From assembly GCA_029194665.1 (NCBI GenBank), contig JARFXO010000009.1:46846-110845 (forward strand): a stretch of 64,000 nt of DNA, in the 5' to 3' direction. Shown here in pieces: positions 17,751 through 25,996 of the stretch; the stretch's first letter is position 1, and each line of letters opens with the position of its first letter. Source of the DNA: Nitrospira sp. Its GTDB lineage: Bacteria > Nitrospirota > Nitrospiria > Nitrospirales > Nitrospiraceae. The translations under genes were made by a program, and so were the position numbers. Below the pieces are notes generated by a model. It was given only the letters and a program-made list of their open reading frames with translations, was not told where the DNA came from and did not search any database.

Positions 17751-18827
17751 ATGAAGCACCAAGGGCCGGTTGGAACAAGTCAGGAGATTCATTCATCACC
17801 CACTGGGCTCGCTGCGCTCGACCCGGCGCTCCGCCAGGCACTCATGCGAGTGAACCCGGAATACTTCGCCTGGTCCCTTGATGCGCAGGAACGCTACCGT
17901 GTCAGCATGCCTGAACAGGACGCGTTCCGTCTCCGTCAGGAGTTGGTCAAGGCGCTGTTTGGTATTCAGGCAAAAACTGACGAAGACCTTTCCGAGATCA
18001 GCGACCAATTCGGCGATGAGGAACATCTGGTGTTTAACCGGGCGCTGTTGCCTGCCGCTGGGGTAGGTGAGGATTTCTTCTTCCTGAATGAATACCTGGA
18101 TGAGGGCAAGACTCTGCTCAATTTTGACACCCTCTATGAGTACGACTACGACGACCACTGTTTTCAAGAACAGGCGCGCAAGGAGCAAACCCCGGAGTAC
18201 GTCGTCAAACCCTACCGTGGCGCGTTCTATTATTCTTGGGCACGCCTTTTTATCAATGGGGCCTTTCACTACGCCTCACTCTGCATGGCGGCCGGCTACG
18301 TCTACAGCCGCATCAAGGAGTTCGGACAGGAGAAGGTGTCCACGCTCATTCCACACCGCTACGTGAACGCCAAGGATCACGGTAAGCGCGAGGGCAAGGG
18401 GACGATCTTCAGCCAGCGGATCGATGCGGATGGAAAGGAAGCGCAGGCTGAGGAATTGCAACGGAGGTTCTGGGACTACCTGTCACAACGCTACGATGCC
18501 CTCTGCACTGAATTTAACGGTGAGGCCCGGAAGGCTGTCTACATGGAGGATCTCAGTCGTCACAACGACCCACACATGACGTTCATCTTTAGCGACAAGA
18601 CCGCTTTACAAGCCGTGCGATTCCGGCACTTCATGCGCGACTGCCGTCCTCTCGCCGCCGATCGTGCGGAACTGGATGCGGTCATCAACCGTGAACGCCA
18701 GGCCCTCGACACCTACCTAGAGTCCACCTGCCTGGATATTTTGACCAACTTCGATCCCAAGGTCGCCCCATTCCGCAAGAAGAACAAGATCATCATCGCT
18801 GACGGTGCACTCAACGAGCTGTTGTGA
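17751..18827 (+). CDS. Conserved-looking hypothetical protein
   Basis: 358 residues from ATG 17751; a GTG at 17733 is in frame. The protein is acidic and soluble, without signal or membrane segments. Notable stretches are YFAWSLDAQERYRVSMPEQD, a very acidic YEYDYDDHCF, an aromatic YRGAFYYSWARLFINGAFHY and a terminal KNKIIIADGALNELL. I do not recognise the family. It lies between two copies of a structured repeat, in a zone of toxin-antitoxin genes upstream of a mobilization module, so it is probably cargo of that element. A nuclease or defence role is possible but not shown. Confidence 0.6.
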   Translation: MKHQGPVGTSQEIHSSPTGLAALDPALRQALMRVNPEYFAWSLDAQERYRVSMPEQDAFRLRQELVKALFGIQAKTDEDLSEISDQFGDEEHLVFNRALLPAAGVGEDFFFLNEYLDEGKTLLNFDTLYEYDYDDHCFQEQARKEQTPEYVVKPYRGAFYYSWARLFINGAFHYASLCMAAGYVYSRIKEFGQEKVSTLIPHRYVNAKDHGKREGKGTIFSQRIDADGKEAQAEELQRRFWDYLSQRYDALCTEFNGEARKAVYMEDLSRHNDPHMTFIFSDKTALQAVRFRHFMRDCRPLAADRAELDAVINRERQALDTYLESTCLDILTNFDPKVAPFRKKNKIIIADGALNELL

Positions 18828-18980
18828 TCCGTCCACGCCTTGTTCTCTCGAATAAATGGAATTTTAGTTATTGCGGTACGATGGAGATGTTCGTTGAGCC
18901 AACTGGCCAGCTGGCATTGAACGGCACGCCTCCCACGAGAACGCTCAACTAGCGTGGGTGTGTGGGCTAGGAGCTCTGTT

Positions 18981-19133
18981 TCATGCTCTCTCGATCCCAC
19001 GGAGAATGAAAACGCGAATGAGGGCTTTATAGGAAATGCTTTGCTGGTCTGCCAGCACTTTCAGTTCTTGGAGGATGCGCTCGTCGAGGGCTACGTTCGT
19101 CGGTTTCTTCCGTGCCGTTTTGTATCGTCGCAT
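18981..19133 (-). CDS. Small ribbon-helix-helix (CopG-like) protein
   Basis: 50 residues on the minus strand: basic start MRRYKTARKKPTNVALDE, then RILQELKVLADQQSISYKAL and IRVFILRGIERA. This is the pattern of BrnA/CopG-type ribbon-helix-helix antitoxins, with the beta strand near NVALDE and two helices after it. Its start lies at the border of an IS3 remnant, so it may have lost its own promoter or toxin partner. No toxin gene is adjacent on that strand. Confidence 0.6.
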   Translation of the reverse strand: MRRYKTARKKPTNVALDERILQELKVLADQQSISYKALIRVFILRGIERA

Positions 19134-19271
19134 GACCACGGCGGTAGAGTAGATGGTCTGCGGCGCTGAGGCCTCTAGAGACTTGCACCACTGACTGTGC
19201 CAAGCGGAGTACCAATCGGACAGTCTGCTCCTCTCTTATGCAGGTGTCTCTGAAATCGGGGGAAGGTCAGA
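19134..19271 (-). mobile_element. IS3 remnant: terminal repeat plus part of orfA
   Basis: The sequence CTCTTATGCAGGTGTCTCTG...GGTCAGA (19231-19271) matches the right end of the complete IS3 at 15460-15502 almost base for base. Reading inward on the minus strand gives EQTVRLVLRLAQ...VVQVSRGLSAADHLLYRR, a decayed copy of the orfA helix-turn-helix. The rest of the IS is missing. Confidence 0.75.
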
Positions 19272-19306
19272 CATTTTCCCGTTTCACACGGGGTCAGTTG
19301 CACGCA

Positions 19307-19334
19307 TTGACATTTGCCTATACAAGTGTATACA
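19307..19334 (+). promoter_or_regulatory. BrnTA promoter with overlapping palindrome
   Basis: TTGACA (19307-19312) and TATACA (19329-19334) are 16 nt apart, a good sigma70-type pair. The palindrome TATACA-AG-TGTATA (19319-19332) overlaps the -10 box and is a plausible BrnA operator. It lies 10 nt before the BrnT start. Confidence 0.6.
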
Positions 19335-19343
19335 TTGCGAGGT

Positions 19344-19652
19344 ATGATGACAGTGCATGCGAACGGCTTTGACTGGGATCAGGGCAATCGTACCAAATGC
19401 GAGAAGCATGGCCTTTCCGTGGCGACGATTGAAGGTCTTTTTGCCCGACCGTTGGCTGTACTGCCGGACGAGGCCCACTCACAGCGCGAGAAACGCTTTT
19501 GCGCCATAGGCCACACTGACAAAGGACGCAGTGTGTTCATGGTGTTCACGTTTCGCAAGAAAGGGGACGACGTATTGATCCGGCCCATCAGCGCTCGATA
19601 CATGCACAAGAAGGAGGTCGACGCGTATGAAAAAGAAAATCCCAACCTTTAA
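19344..19652 (+). CDS. brnT: BrnT-family ribonuclease toxin
   Basis: 102 residues from ATG 19344 (GAGG just upstream). It has the BrnT layout: FDWDQGNRTKCEKHGLSVAT at the start, then REKRFCAIGHTDKGRSVFMV and FTFRKKGDDVLIRPISARYM at the end. The conserved Lys/His and the terminal Arg-rich strand of this RelE-like fold are visible. BrnT cleaves RNA and is neutralised by BrnA, encoded next with a 26-nt overlap. Confidence 0.9.
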   Translation: MMTVHANGFDWDQGNRTKCEKHGLSVATIEGLFARPLAVLPDEAHSQREKRFCAIGHTDKGRSVFMVFTFRKKGDDVLIRPISARYMHKKEVDAYEKENPNL

Positions 19653-19878
19653 GAGCGACCGCGCGGCGGCGGCGTTCGTCGAAAAGGCTGACCTCACGCA
19701 GTATGACTTGTCGGGGGCGCAGTTGACCCGCTTTGAGATCAAACCGAAGGACAAGTCCATCAACCTGCGCCTGTCCGAGGAACTGTATGAGGCTGTCCGC
19801 AAACGCGCCGCGCGTGCCGGTGTTCCCTATCAACGGTTTATTCGTCTCGCACTTGAACAGGCTGTTGCTCCGAAGTAG
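19627..19878 (+). CDS. brnA: BrnA-family antitoxin
   Basis: 83 residues: a Lys-rich start, then LTQYDLSGAQLTRFEIKPKD, and a C-terminal ribbon-helix-helix (SINLRLSEELYEAVRKRAAR, then GVPYQRFIRLALEQA). In BrnTA the toxin gene comes first, as here. BrnA represses the operon by binding palindromes at the promoter. The pair appears intact. Confidence 0.9.
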   Translation: MKKKIPTFKSDRAAAAFVEKADLTQYDLSGAQLTRFEIKPKDKSINLRLSEELYEAVRKRAARAGVPYQRFIRLALEQAVAPK

Positions 19879-19954
19879 TTGGAGGAGCGCCTCGGATTCA
19901 CTGCTCTACAGTTCGCGGCGTTTCATAAAGAGTCAGTATGAAACCCGCACCACA

Positions 19955-20130
19955 GCGGACGGTGTCACGGGTGCAGTCGTGCGTGGCCACAGACTCGGAA
20001 GGTCTGTTGCGCCCCCGCGTGAGTGAGGGGCGCAACACGGTGTTGAGAAGAGGTTGGTGTGTGAGTCCGGTGTCTGTGTCCGTTCATGGTCGGCTCGGCT
20101 CTTCGAGGGTGACCGATGGGCAGAATGAGG
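19955..20130 (+). repeat. Structured repeat copy 2
   Basis: Same 10-bp stem as copy 1: GTTGCGCCCC (20006-20015) with GGGGCGCAAC (20027-20036), again with an 11-nt loop ending GTGA. The flanks align over about 170 bases in the same orientation, 2.55 kb from copy 1. The loop sequence differs while the stem is identical. Confidence 0.7.
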
Positions 20131-20360
20131 GACACCATCTCGAGGGCGAGGAACCGCCGGTGACGCGACGTGGTGCAACTCCTCTTGTATGGTGTGAATC
20201 AACGCCTGTGGCATGGCAACGTCGAGGCGGGGTTGGAGGATTGGGAACGCTTGTCGTTCGACCTTGATCTCGGCCATTAATCAAGTGGTCAGCACACGCT
20301 TCGTTAAAAATAAAAGATGCCGTGCGTACCACAGAGAATCATCTTTCATGAGCACGACAC

Positions 20361-20657
20361 ATGGCGTACAACGAGAGCATGAGTAAAGCTGGACAGATGT
20401 CTATGTCTAACCGCATCAACACTCGTATTGATACTGGCCTGAAGAAGAAGGCCGTGAAAATCTTTGAGCGACTCGGCCTGACTGAAGCCGAAGCCATCCG
20501 TCTTTTTTATGCCCAGGTTGAACTTCACCAGGGGATTCCCTTTCCTCTCATGATCCCCAACCCGCACACGCTGGAGGCTTTTGAAGAAGCAAAGCATCCC
20601 AAGAAACTCCCCTCGTTCAAAAACTTTCATGCACTCAGAAGCCGCACGGGCACGTAA
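20361..20657 (+). CDS. RelB/DinJ-family antitoxin
   Basis: 98 residues; in-frame starts at 20379 and 20397 are also possible. The ribbon-helix-helix is clear: NRINTRIDTGLKKKAVKIFE then LGLTEAEAIRLFYAQVELHQ and GIPFPLMIPN, the RelB/DinJ signature. The C-terminal end (FKNFHALRSRTGT) departs from the family and runs over the start of a truncated YafQ, so the junction has probably been rearranged. Confidence 0.8.
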   Translation: MAYNESMSKAGQMSMSNRINTRIDTGLKKKAVKIFERLGLTEAEAIRLFYAQVELHQGIPFPLMIPNPHTLEAFEEAKHPKKLPSFKNFHALRSRTGT

Positions 20658-20760
20658 GCCTTGCTTCACATTCCAACCAGACTGGCTTCTCATCTACAGA
20701 ATTCAAGCCGCGGTCCTCATTCTCGAACGGACAGGCACGCACGCCGACCTGTTTGACTGA
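20629..20760 (+). pseudogene. YafQ-type toxin remnant (C-terminal end)
   Basis: In the frame +1 to the antitoxin, the sequence FQPDWLLIYRIQAAVLILER followed by TGTHADLFD and a stop is the conserved C-terminus of YafQ/RelE toxins (catalytic end H...DLF). The N-terminal two-thirds is absent. The partner of the RelB/DinJ antitoxin is therefore dead. Confidence 0.7.
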
Positions 20761-21437
20761 CGTTGAGTGCGAACACGATCAGGAGCTGTATCAATGGACG
20801 GTTAGGTGTTTCTCGCGACATGGCGGTTTGTCTACCCAAAGCCTCTACAAACAGCCCTGGCTTCTGGTTTGCCTTTCCATCTCGATTACGGCTCGCCCAC
20901 GCGACGAAGCATGTAGAGCACCTCAAAGATTTCACGCCTCCTGTCTCATGGCAGCTCCCCTGCGGCCTCGCAGGCCGTTCGGTCTTCCCCTGCGTTCAGC
21001 GCCAATCTGGATGGGTGCGTCGTTGCCTGCTGGCCGACAAACGCCTCAAGGTCAAGACTGTCTCGGAGCCGATCCGTTGATTAGCCTTCACCTCGACAAG
21101 CGGGCGAACTCTGTCGACATGTGAGAACAGAACCCTCTCGCCTCGTCCGTTGAATCTGCTCTGTTATGCCGTGCTGGTGATGAGCGGGGACCAGCTTGTG
21201 GTTTCAGGGCCGGTGCCTGTGCGCATCTGGCCGCCGCCCTGGCTTTTCACCGGCGGGCTGCGTCGATCATGCCCGCGCGCCGCCTCTGAGGCGGCTCCTT
21301 TCCGCGGGCATTCCTCCGCATCGCGCCCGCCGGCCCGCCAGGTGGCGGCGTCCTCTCTGTCTCCTTTGTCGTCGCTGTGTGGCCTCCACGCCTGGTGAGA
21401 GGCCAACACATCAACTCTAACTAAAGGAGACAACAAC
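20761..21437. other. Gene-poor stretch
   Basis: About 680 bases. Open frames here overlap in several phases and none looks like a protein I can support. GC-rich inverted segments occur around 21255-21350. It may hold the promoter of the small gene at 21438. Confidence 0.3.
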
Positions 21438-21686
21438 ATGGCACCTCAAGAACAAACACCAAAACCCAAGCCGGTCACCACGCTTCGATGCAGCAGCATC
21501 AAGGCGAGCATCTGGAAGAACGAGGGCATGAAAGGCCCGTTCTACAACGTGACCGTGGCCCGCTCGTACAAGGCGTCCGATGGGACCGTGAAGGATTCGG
21601 AATCCTTCGGCCTGGCGGACCTTGACGCGCTCGTGGTTGTCGCCCAACAGGCGAAGGTCTGGATCGCGGAGCGGTCGGGTCGCTGA
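21438..21686 (+). CDS. Small accessory protein of mobile elements
   Basis: 82 residues with a strong ribosome binding site (AAAGGAGA, 21422-21429). The sequence TLRCSSIKASIWKNEG...GPFYNVTVARSYKASDGTVK resembles small plasmid/ICE proteins often found near single-strand DNA-binding or mobilization genes. It is followed 67 nt later by a DUF6908-like gene, then the mob genes. Function unknown. Confidence 0.7.
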   Translation: MAPQEQTPKPKPVTTLRCSSIKASIWKNEGMKGPFYNVTVARSYKASDGTVKDSESFGLADLDALVVVAQQAKVWIAERSGR

Positions 21687-21753
21687 CCGCAAACTGGAAG
21701 CCTCCGGCCCTCGCGCCGGGGGCTTCCTACATCCGAAGAAAGGAAATAAGACG

Positions 21754-22179
21754 ATGAAAAGCTATCAGGAATTTGCCACGCATCTCGATCACCTGCTTGG
21801 CGGTGTCCAGGCCGTCCGCATCACGGTCCCGGGCTTCATGCCACTGTCGGTTGAAAAGATTGGATCCAGTGAAGACGGACACCGATTTGTGTCCCTTTGT
21901 CAGTATAGTGAACAGAACGGCGACCTCATGCGTGATCCCGATCTGGTGTTCATGGTCACTGATCTGCCCGACGGCGCCGCAGCCGAACCGGTGTCCTTTC
22001 GGAACGACTACCTGGGGATCTTTCAGGAAGTCTATCGGTATGACGAAGTGGGCAGGCGCACTCATGTCCTGCCTTCGCTGAAACAGGACTTGCAGGAGTT
22101 TGGCCGAGCTTGGTTTGCCACGCTCCGAGATCAAGGCTTTTTTGCCCCTACAGCGGTTCGAGAGATCCTGTCTCTGTAA
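21754..22179 (+). CDS. DUF6908-like protein
   Basis: 141 residues from ATG 21754 (AAGGAAA upstream). The blocks VRITVPGFMPLSVEKIG, FVSLCQYSEQNGDLMRDPDL and PVSFRNDYLGIFQEVYRYDE match my recollection of the DUF6908 family, common on conjugative and mobilizable elements. No enzymatic motif is evident. It sits between another small accessory gene and the relaxase operon. Confidence 0.65.
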   Translation: MKSYQEFATHLDHLLGGVQAVRITVPGFMPLSVEKIGSSEDGHRFVSLCQYSEQNGDLMRDPDLVFMVTDLPDGAAAEPVSFRNDYLGIFQEVYRYDEVGRRTHVLPSLKQDLQEFGRAWFATLRDQGFFAPTAVREILSL

Positions 22180-22197
22180 TTTCGTCGATCCATTCAC

Positions 22198-22225
22198 GGG
22201 GCATGATCTCATCACATCATGCCCC
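22198..22225 (+). terminator. Candidate terminator after the DUF6908-like gene
   Basis: A perfect 10-bp stem GGGGCATGAT / ATCATGCCCC with an 8-nt loop lies 18 nt after the stop. It is followed by CCTTTCCT, a weak T tract. It could alternatively be part of an origin of transfer, since the mob genes follow. Confidence 0.5.
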
Positions 22226-22584
22226 CTTTCCTGCTTAGACATATCAGGATCCTGAAGCCGTCATGGTGTATAGAGCGCTCGATCAGGTAGACAAGCCGGT
22301 GCCCGAATTCCTGGGGCTCGGGGGGGTGGGGAATGGGTGTTCTGTTTTCAGCCTTTCCGTCGTTTTCAGGGAGCCTGCTCCTCTGACTGACTAAAGCAGG
22401 AGAATACCCGACGTTTAAAAAAGGCGCCTTTGCCGTCCTCCGGGCGGTATCGGGGATGATCCTATCCTGGTCGGTTGGGGGTATGGCTGAAGGGGGATTG
22501 GGGCCGCTTTCGGAGATGACAGTAGGGGATACCATAGGGGGTTTTTGAGAGGTTGCAGGATATGGCTATGAGCCCCAGTTGTCT

Positions 22585-22604
22585 TACATCTTGATGTTGA
22601 TGTA
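22585..22604. promoter_or_regulatory. Inverted repeat before the mob operon
   Basis: TACATC-TTGATGTT-GATGTA ends 12 nt before the ATG of the MobC-like gene. It may be an operator or the nick-proximal part of oriT. The unassigned stretch 22226-22584 is the likeliest place for oriT. Confidence 0.4.
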
Positions 22605-22616
22605 TGCTCGCGCCCC

Positions 22617-23174
22617 ATGCCCGCTGCCTCTCCAGAAAAGCGGACCACGACGATTACCGTGGATCTCGGTGAGCTGAAAGCTCCCTGGCAGGCTTGGTGT
22701 CAGCAGCAGGGTGTCACCCCGAGTCATGCCCTGCGACAGGTCCTGCGGCAGGCTCTCGCCAAGACGCCGCGTCCCCCGTTGGCGCCTCGGCTACACGTCA
22801 CTCGGCGAAGAGAACGAGCCACCGCCCGCATTAAACTGAATGTGACACCGTCCGAACTCGCCGCGCTGCGCACCTGTGCCCGGCACGAGGGCTATCAGCC
22901 GACGGCCTGGGTGGTCGCGATGATTCGTACCAAGTTGACCGGGCAGCCGCAGGTCGGACAGCCGGAATTGGAGACCTTGGCCCGGTCGAATCAGCAACTG
23001 CTTGCCTTGGGCAGGAACTTGAACCAGATTGCGAAAGTCTTGAATACCACGCCTCAGAACCGGACCGCCTTTCGGGTCGAGGTCATCACCGAACTCTCTC
23101 GCGTGATTCAGACCCATACCAAGAAGGTGTCCAATGTCTTACGCGGGACCGTGGAGCGCTGGCACATCCAATGA
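22617..23174 (+). CDS. MobC-like relaxosome accessory protein
   Basis: 185 residues. The C-terminal half has the MobC/relaxosome pattern: IKLNVTPSELAALRTCARHE, then LARSNQQLLALGRNLNQIAK and VLNTTP. The first half carries an extra ribbon-helix-helix-like segment (TTITVDLGELKAPWQAWCQQ). Such proteins bind oriT and recruit the relaxase. The stop overlaps the relaxase start by 4 nt. The initiation site at ATG 22617 lacks a strong ribosome binding site. Confidence 0.75.
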   Translation: MPAASPEKRTTTITVDLGELKAPWQAWCQQQGVTPSHALRQVLRQALAKTPRPPLAPRLHVTRRRERATARIKLNVTPSELAALRTCARHEGYQPTAWVVAMIRTKLTGQPQVGQPELETLARSNQQLLALGRNLNQIAKVLNTTPQNRTAFRVEVITELSRVIQTHTKKVSNVLRGTVERWHIQ

Positions 23175-24154
23175 GTTCGACAGGCAGCCAGATTGACCAG
23201 AAATTGGATGAGTGGGGGAGTTGGCTCTTCAATGTCTCAACGGAGACCCTCCCACGACCGAGGTCTAGCAGGAGTGTTCGTCTGAGTTCCGCCAAGCGCG
23301 TGAGTACCGGCGGACGGCTGAGCACGTCACAGGCTCGGGCGACCTATGTGCGGCAGAAATTACAAGCCATGGTCCGCCGGGCCCCGCAAGTGGTGGTGAA
23401 ACTCGTCAGGGCGCCGAAAGGGATGAAGGGGATCTCGAACAACCTCACGTACGTTTCGCGGGATGGCTTCCTCGAGATCGAGGATCAGGACGGTCAGGTG
23501 ATTCAGGGGAAAGACGCCGTGGCCGATCTAAAAGCCGAATGGCGCGATGGCGGGATGCCGATCGCGGCGGACTCGACCATGCGTGATGCCTTTCATCTCG
23601 TCCTCTCCATGCCGACACGCACCGACCCACTATCGGTCCAACGGGCTGCCCGTGACTTCGCGAAACGGGAGTTTTCAGGGTTTCAGTACGTGATGGTGCT
23701 CCATACGTTCGAAACCGATCCGGATCCGCATCCTTCTCCGCATCCACATGTCCACCTGACGGTCAAAGCGGCGGGCCTCGATGGGATGCGTTTGAATCCA
23801 AGAAAGGCCGATCTGCAACGCTGGCGGGAGGGGTTTGCGGAGGCCTTACGGGAGCATGGCATTGAGGCCACTACCACGAGCCGGATTCACCGCACGACGC
23901 ATGAACGTTGGACCGTGCGGCATCTGCCTGAACCGAGCAGCAAAGGGCAGACGCTGGAGAGGTTGAAACGCTTCACGCGCCGACATGGTCGAGCCCAGGA
24001 GGTCATGCGGAATTATGAGCAGGTGATGCGGACGTTAGCCCGGTCAGATCGTGGGGAGGATCGGCAACTAGCGGCGGACCTGGGGCGCTATCTCGGAGGA
24101 CCAGCCAGGACTCCGGAGTCTGAGCGGGACCGAAGGAAAGATCGTGAACGATGA
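23171..24154 (+). CDS. Relaxase/mobilization nuclease (MOBP/VirD2-like)
   Basis: 327 residues. The metal-binding His cluster of VirD2/MobA-type relaxases is clear: YVMVLHTFETDPDPHPSPHP at about 173-192 and HVHLTVKAAG after it (His191, 193, 195 region). A Tyr at about residue 94 (NNLTYVSRDG) is a candidate for the nicking Tyr. It nicks oriT and pilots the strand during mobilization. No type IV secretion or coupling-protein gene is present, so the element is mobilizable, not self-transmissible. Length is on the short side; a C-terminal extension is absent. Confidence 0.82.
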   Translation: MSSTGSQIDQKLDEWGSWLFNVSTETLPRPRSSRSVRLSSAKRVSTGGRLSTSQARATYVRQKLQAMVRRAPQVVVKLVRAPKGMKGISNNLTYVSRDGFLEIEDQDGQVIQGKDAVADLKAEWRDGGMPIAADSTMRDAFHLVLSMPTRTDPLSVQRAARDFAKREFSGFQYVMVLHTFETDPDPHPSPHPHVHLTVKAAGLDGMRLNPRKADLQRWREGFAEALREHGIEATTTSRIHRTTHERWTVRHLPEPSSKGQTLERLKRFTRRHGRAQEVMRNYEQVMRTLARSDRGEDRQLAADLGRYLGGPARTPESERDRRKDRER

Positions 24155-24207
24155 GACGTTCTGCCATTGACGCAACAACGAGACAACGGTAAAGACGATC
24201 GACCACG

Positions 24208-24348
24208 GCGTTTGCACTCCTCTATGATGAGAATCCAACGTGAGTCCAGATGATGATGCGGAAGCAGTACGACGCGATGACGGAGGTCTATGTAGAGGAA
24301 GTGCAATGCCTGTTAGAGGGACTGAAAGTCGCGGTCACGCGAATCTGA
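24208..24348 (+). pseudogene. Tyrosine recombinase C-terminal tail 1
   Basis: Reads FALLYDENPT, an in-frame TGA, then VQMMMRKQYDAMTEVYVEEV and QCLLEGLKVAVTRI before the final stop. This matches the C-terminal end of tail 3 (FALLNGANPARVQKMMRHQH) residue by residue. It is the most decayed of the three and has no upstream integrase body. Confidence 0.7.
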
Positions 24349-24772
24349 TCCAACGCTTAAGAGACTTCGCGTAGCCGCACCTGGCATGTTCATTGTGGAG
24401 TTTTTATTGGATGCAGTCAATGGGCGGAGCGTCAGGTACAGCGTTGGGGCGGGGGGGTAGCACCGTCTTCCCATGGCTTCAATCTAAGTAAGGACGTCAT
24501 GCAGGTCTCTATAAAGACCACGTGATCAGTAGTCTCATAGTCGCAACTCGTTGAAACGATAACGGCTATGGCGTATTGTTCGCGAACGGCAGCGCCGTCT
24601 TGGTCGCATAAGAACTGGTAGATCTGGCTCTCATGCGGATCGACTTAAAGATAGTTGAGCCGACGCTTCGCGACGCCTTATGGGGCGAGTCTATAAACGA
24701 CGATGTTCTCCGGTATTCGATCTGAGCAGCCGTGAGACAACTGATAACAGCGATTAGGAGCCGATTGGGCTG
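24349..24772. other. Junction sequence before the ABC-3C module
   Basis: About 420 bases without a convincing gene. TTTTTATTGGATGCAGTCAA at 24402-24421 resembles TTTTCGGTTGGATGTGGTCA near 30102 and TGTTCGGTTGGATGTG near 30463. These may be remnants of attachment sites. Confidence 0.3.
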
Positions 24773-25996
24773 ATGACAGACCCAACCGCCGACAAATTTG
24801 CAGCCGGCGAACAAGGTCTGGGTTACATCTACCAGGCGCGTCTGGCCTTGCTCTGTCTGTTCCAGATGTCGGAGGACACCGCCGTCTTCTTGGAAAAGGA
24901 CGACGACCTCGATTTCATCGATAGTGACGGCGGCAAGTCCCTGGCCTCGCTCAAACACAAGGCAGTTGGCAACAGGCTGACCGACTTATCGACCGACTTC
25001 TGGAAGTCCGTCAATATCTGGCTGGCGCGGTACAAACGCGACGGCCGTGCCGCATCGAACTTGCGGTTCTTCCTGTTCACCACAGGCACAGTGTCGCCCG
25101 CCTCGTTTCTCGCCCGTCTCCTCCCCAGCCAGTCCATCGCTTCCGGCGATGTGACAACACTGACTGAACTAGCCAACGCCGCGCTCGCCGAGTCGAGGTC
25201 GCAACTCATTGCGCCGATCGCCACGGCGTTCAACGAACTGAGTGATCCTGAGAAGCAGAATTTCCTCGAGCGCATCCTGATCCTCGACGGCAAGCCGCGT
25301 ATCGGCGATATCCCGTCGATCATCAGGGACAAGCACATGCGAAGCATCCGGCGTGAACACCGCGAGTTCGTGTTCGAGCGGCTGGAGGGCTGGTGGACTG
25401 ATGTCGTGATCAAGCAGTTGACCGGTGCGAGGACAGAAGGAATCTTCGGATACGAGGTCTCGGACAAACTCTCCAACTTGGCCGAGGAATACAAGATGGA
25501 CAACCTTCCCATCACCTTCCGCGGACAGGAGCCCGCCGAAGAGATCGACACCGAGGCCGATCTGCGCCTGTTCGTGGCGCAACTGCGCGAGATTGGCATT
25601 TCCTCCAGCCGGATCAGGAGCGCTATCTTGGACTACTACCGGGCGTTCGAGCAGCGATCGGCTTGGGCACGCGAGAATCTGCTGGTATCCGGAGAGGTGG
25701 AAGAGTACGAAGATCGTCTCGCCGACGAATGGAACCGCTACAAGGACGTTGCGTTCGAGCAGTTGAAGGACGACAGCGCCGAGGACGCACTTCGCGAAGC
25801 CGGTGCTACCCTCTATAACTGGGCGGAGTTCGAGACCGGGAAGATCGAAGCCCTACGCATCCGCGCACGGGTGAATGAGCCCTATGTCCTTCGCGGCAGC
25901 TTCCACATTCTGGCCGATGGCACACCCGAACCCAGAGTCTATTGGCATCCCAGGTTCCTCGACCGCCTCCGTACGGTGCTGGAGGTGGCCTCGTGA
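24773..25996 (+). CDS. ABC-three-component system effector, Cap4/DUF4297-like nuclease domain
   Basis: 407 residues. The N-terminus resembles Cap4/DUF4297-type restriction-endonuclease-like nucleases: GLGYIYQARLALLCLF, then LEKDDDLDFIDSDGGK and ASLKHKA (the E...DD-D...(Q/S)-x-K arrangement). The rest is helical and ends in a domain with PYVLRGSFHILADGTPEPRV and YWHPRFLDRL, typical of ABC-3C C-terminal domains. These systems (effector, middle component, ABC ATPase) are predicted antiviral conflict systems from the classification of ABC ATPases by Aravind and colleagues. It overlaps the middle-component gene by 4 nt. The position usually occupied by Gln before the catalytic Lys is Ser here. Confidence 0.75.
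   Translation: MTDPTADKFAAGEQGLGYIYQARLALLCLFQMSEDTAVFLEKDDDLDFIDSDGGKSLASLKHKAVGNRLTDLSTDFWKSVNIWLARYKRDGRAASNLRFFLFTTGTVSPASFLARLLPSQSIASGDVTTLTELANAALAESRSQLIAPIATAFNELSDPEKQNFLERILILDGKPRIGDIPSIIRDKHMRSIRREHREFVFERLEGWWTDVVIKQLTGARTEGIFGYEVSDKLSNLAEEYKMDNLPITFRGQEPAEEIDTEADLRLFVAQLREIGISSSRIRSAILDYYRAFEQRSAWARENLLVSGEVEEYEDRLADEWNRYKDVAFEQLKDDSAEDALREAGATLYNWAEFETGKIEALRIRARVNEPYVLRGSFHILADGTPEPRVYWHPRFLDRLRTVLEVAS

Noticed and set aside
17406..20130. Structured repeats as integron attC sites
   Set aside because: The stem ends do not follow the RYYYAAC/GTTRRRY core consensus and no integrase gene is near, so the idea is unsupported.
20753..21124. 123-codon plus-strand frame after the YafQ remnant
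   Set aside because: Two phases are open over the same stretch and neither shows protein-like composition or a ribosome binding site.
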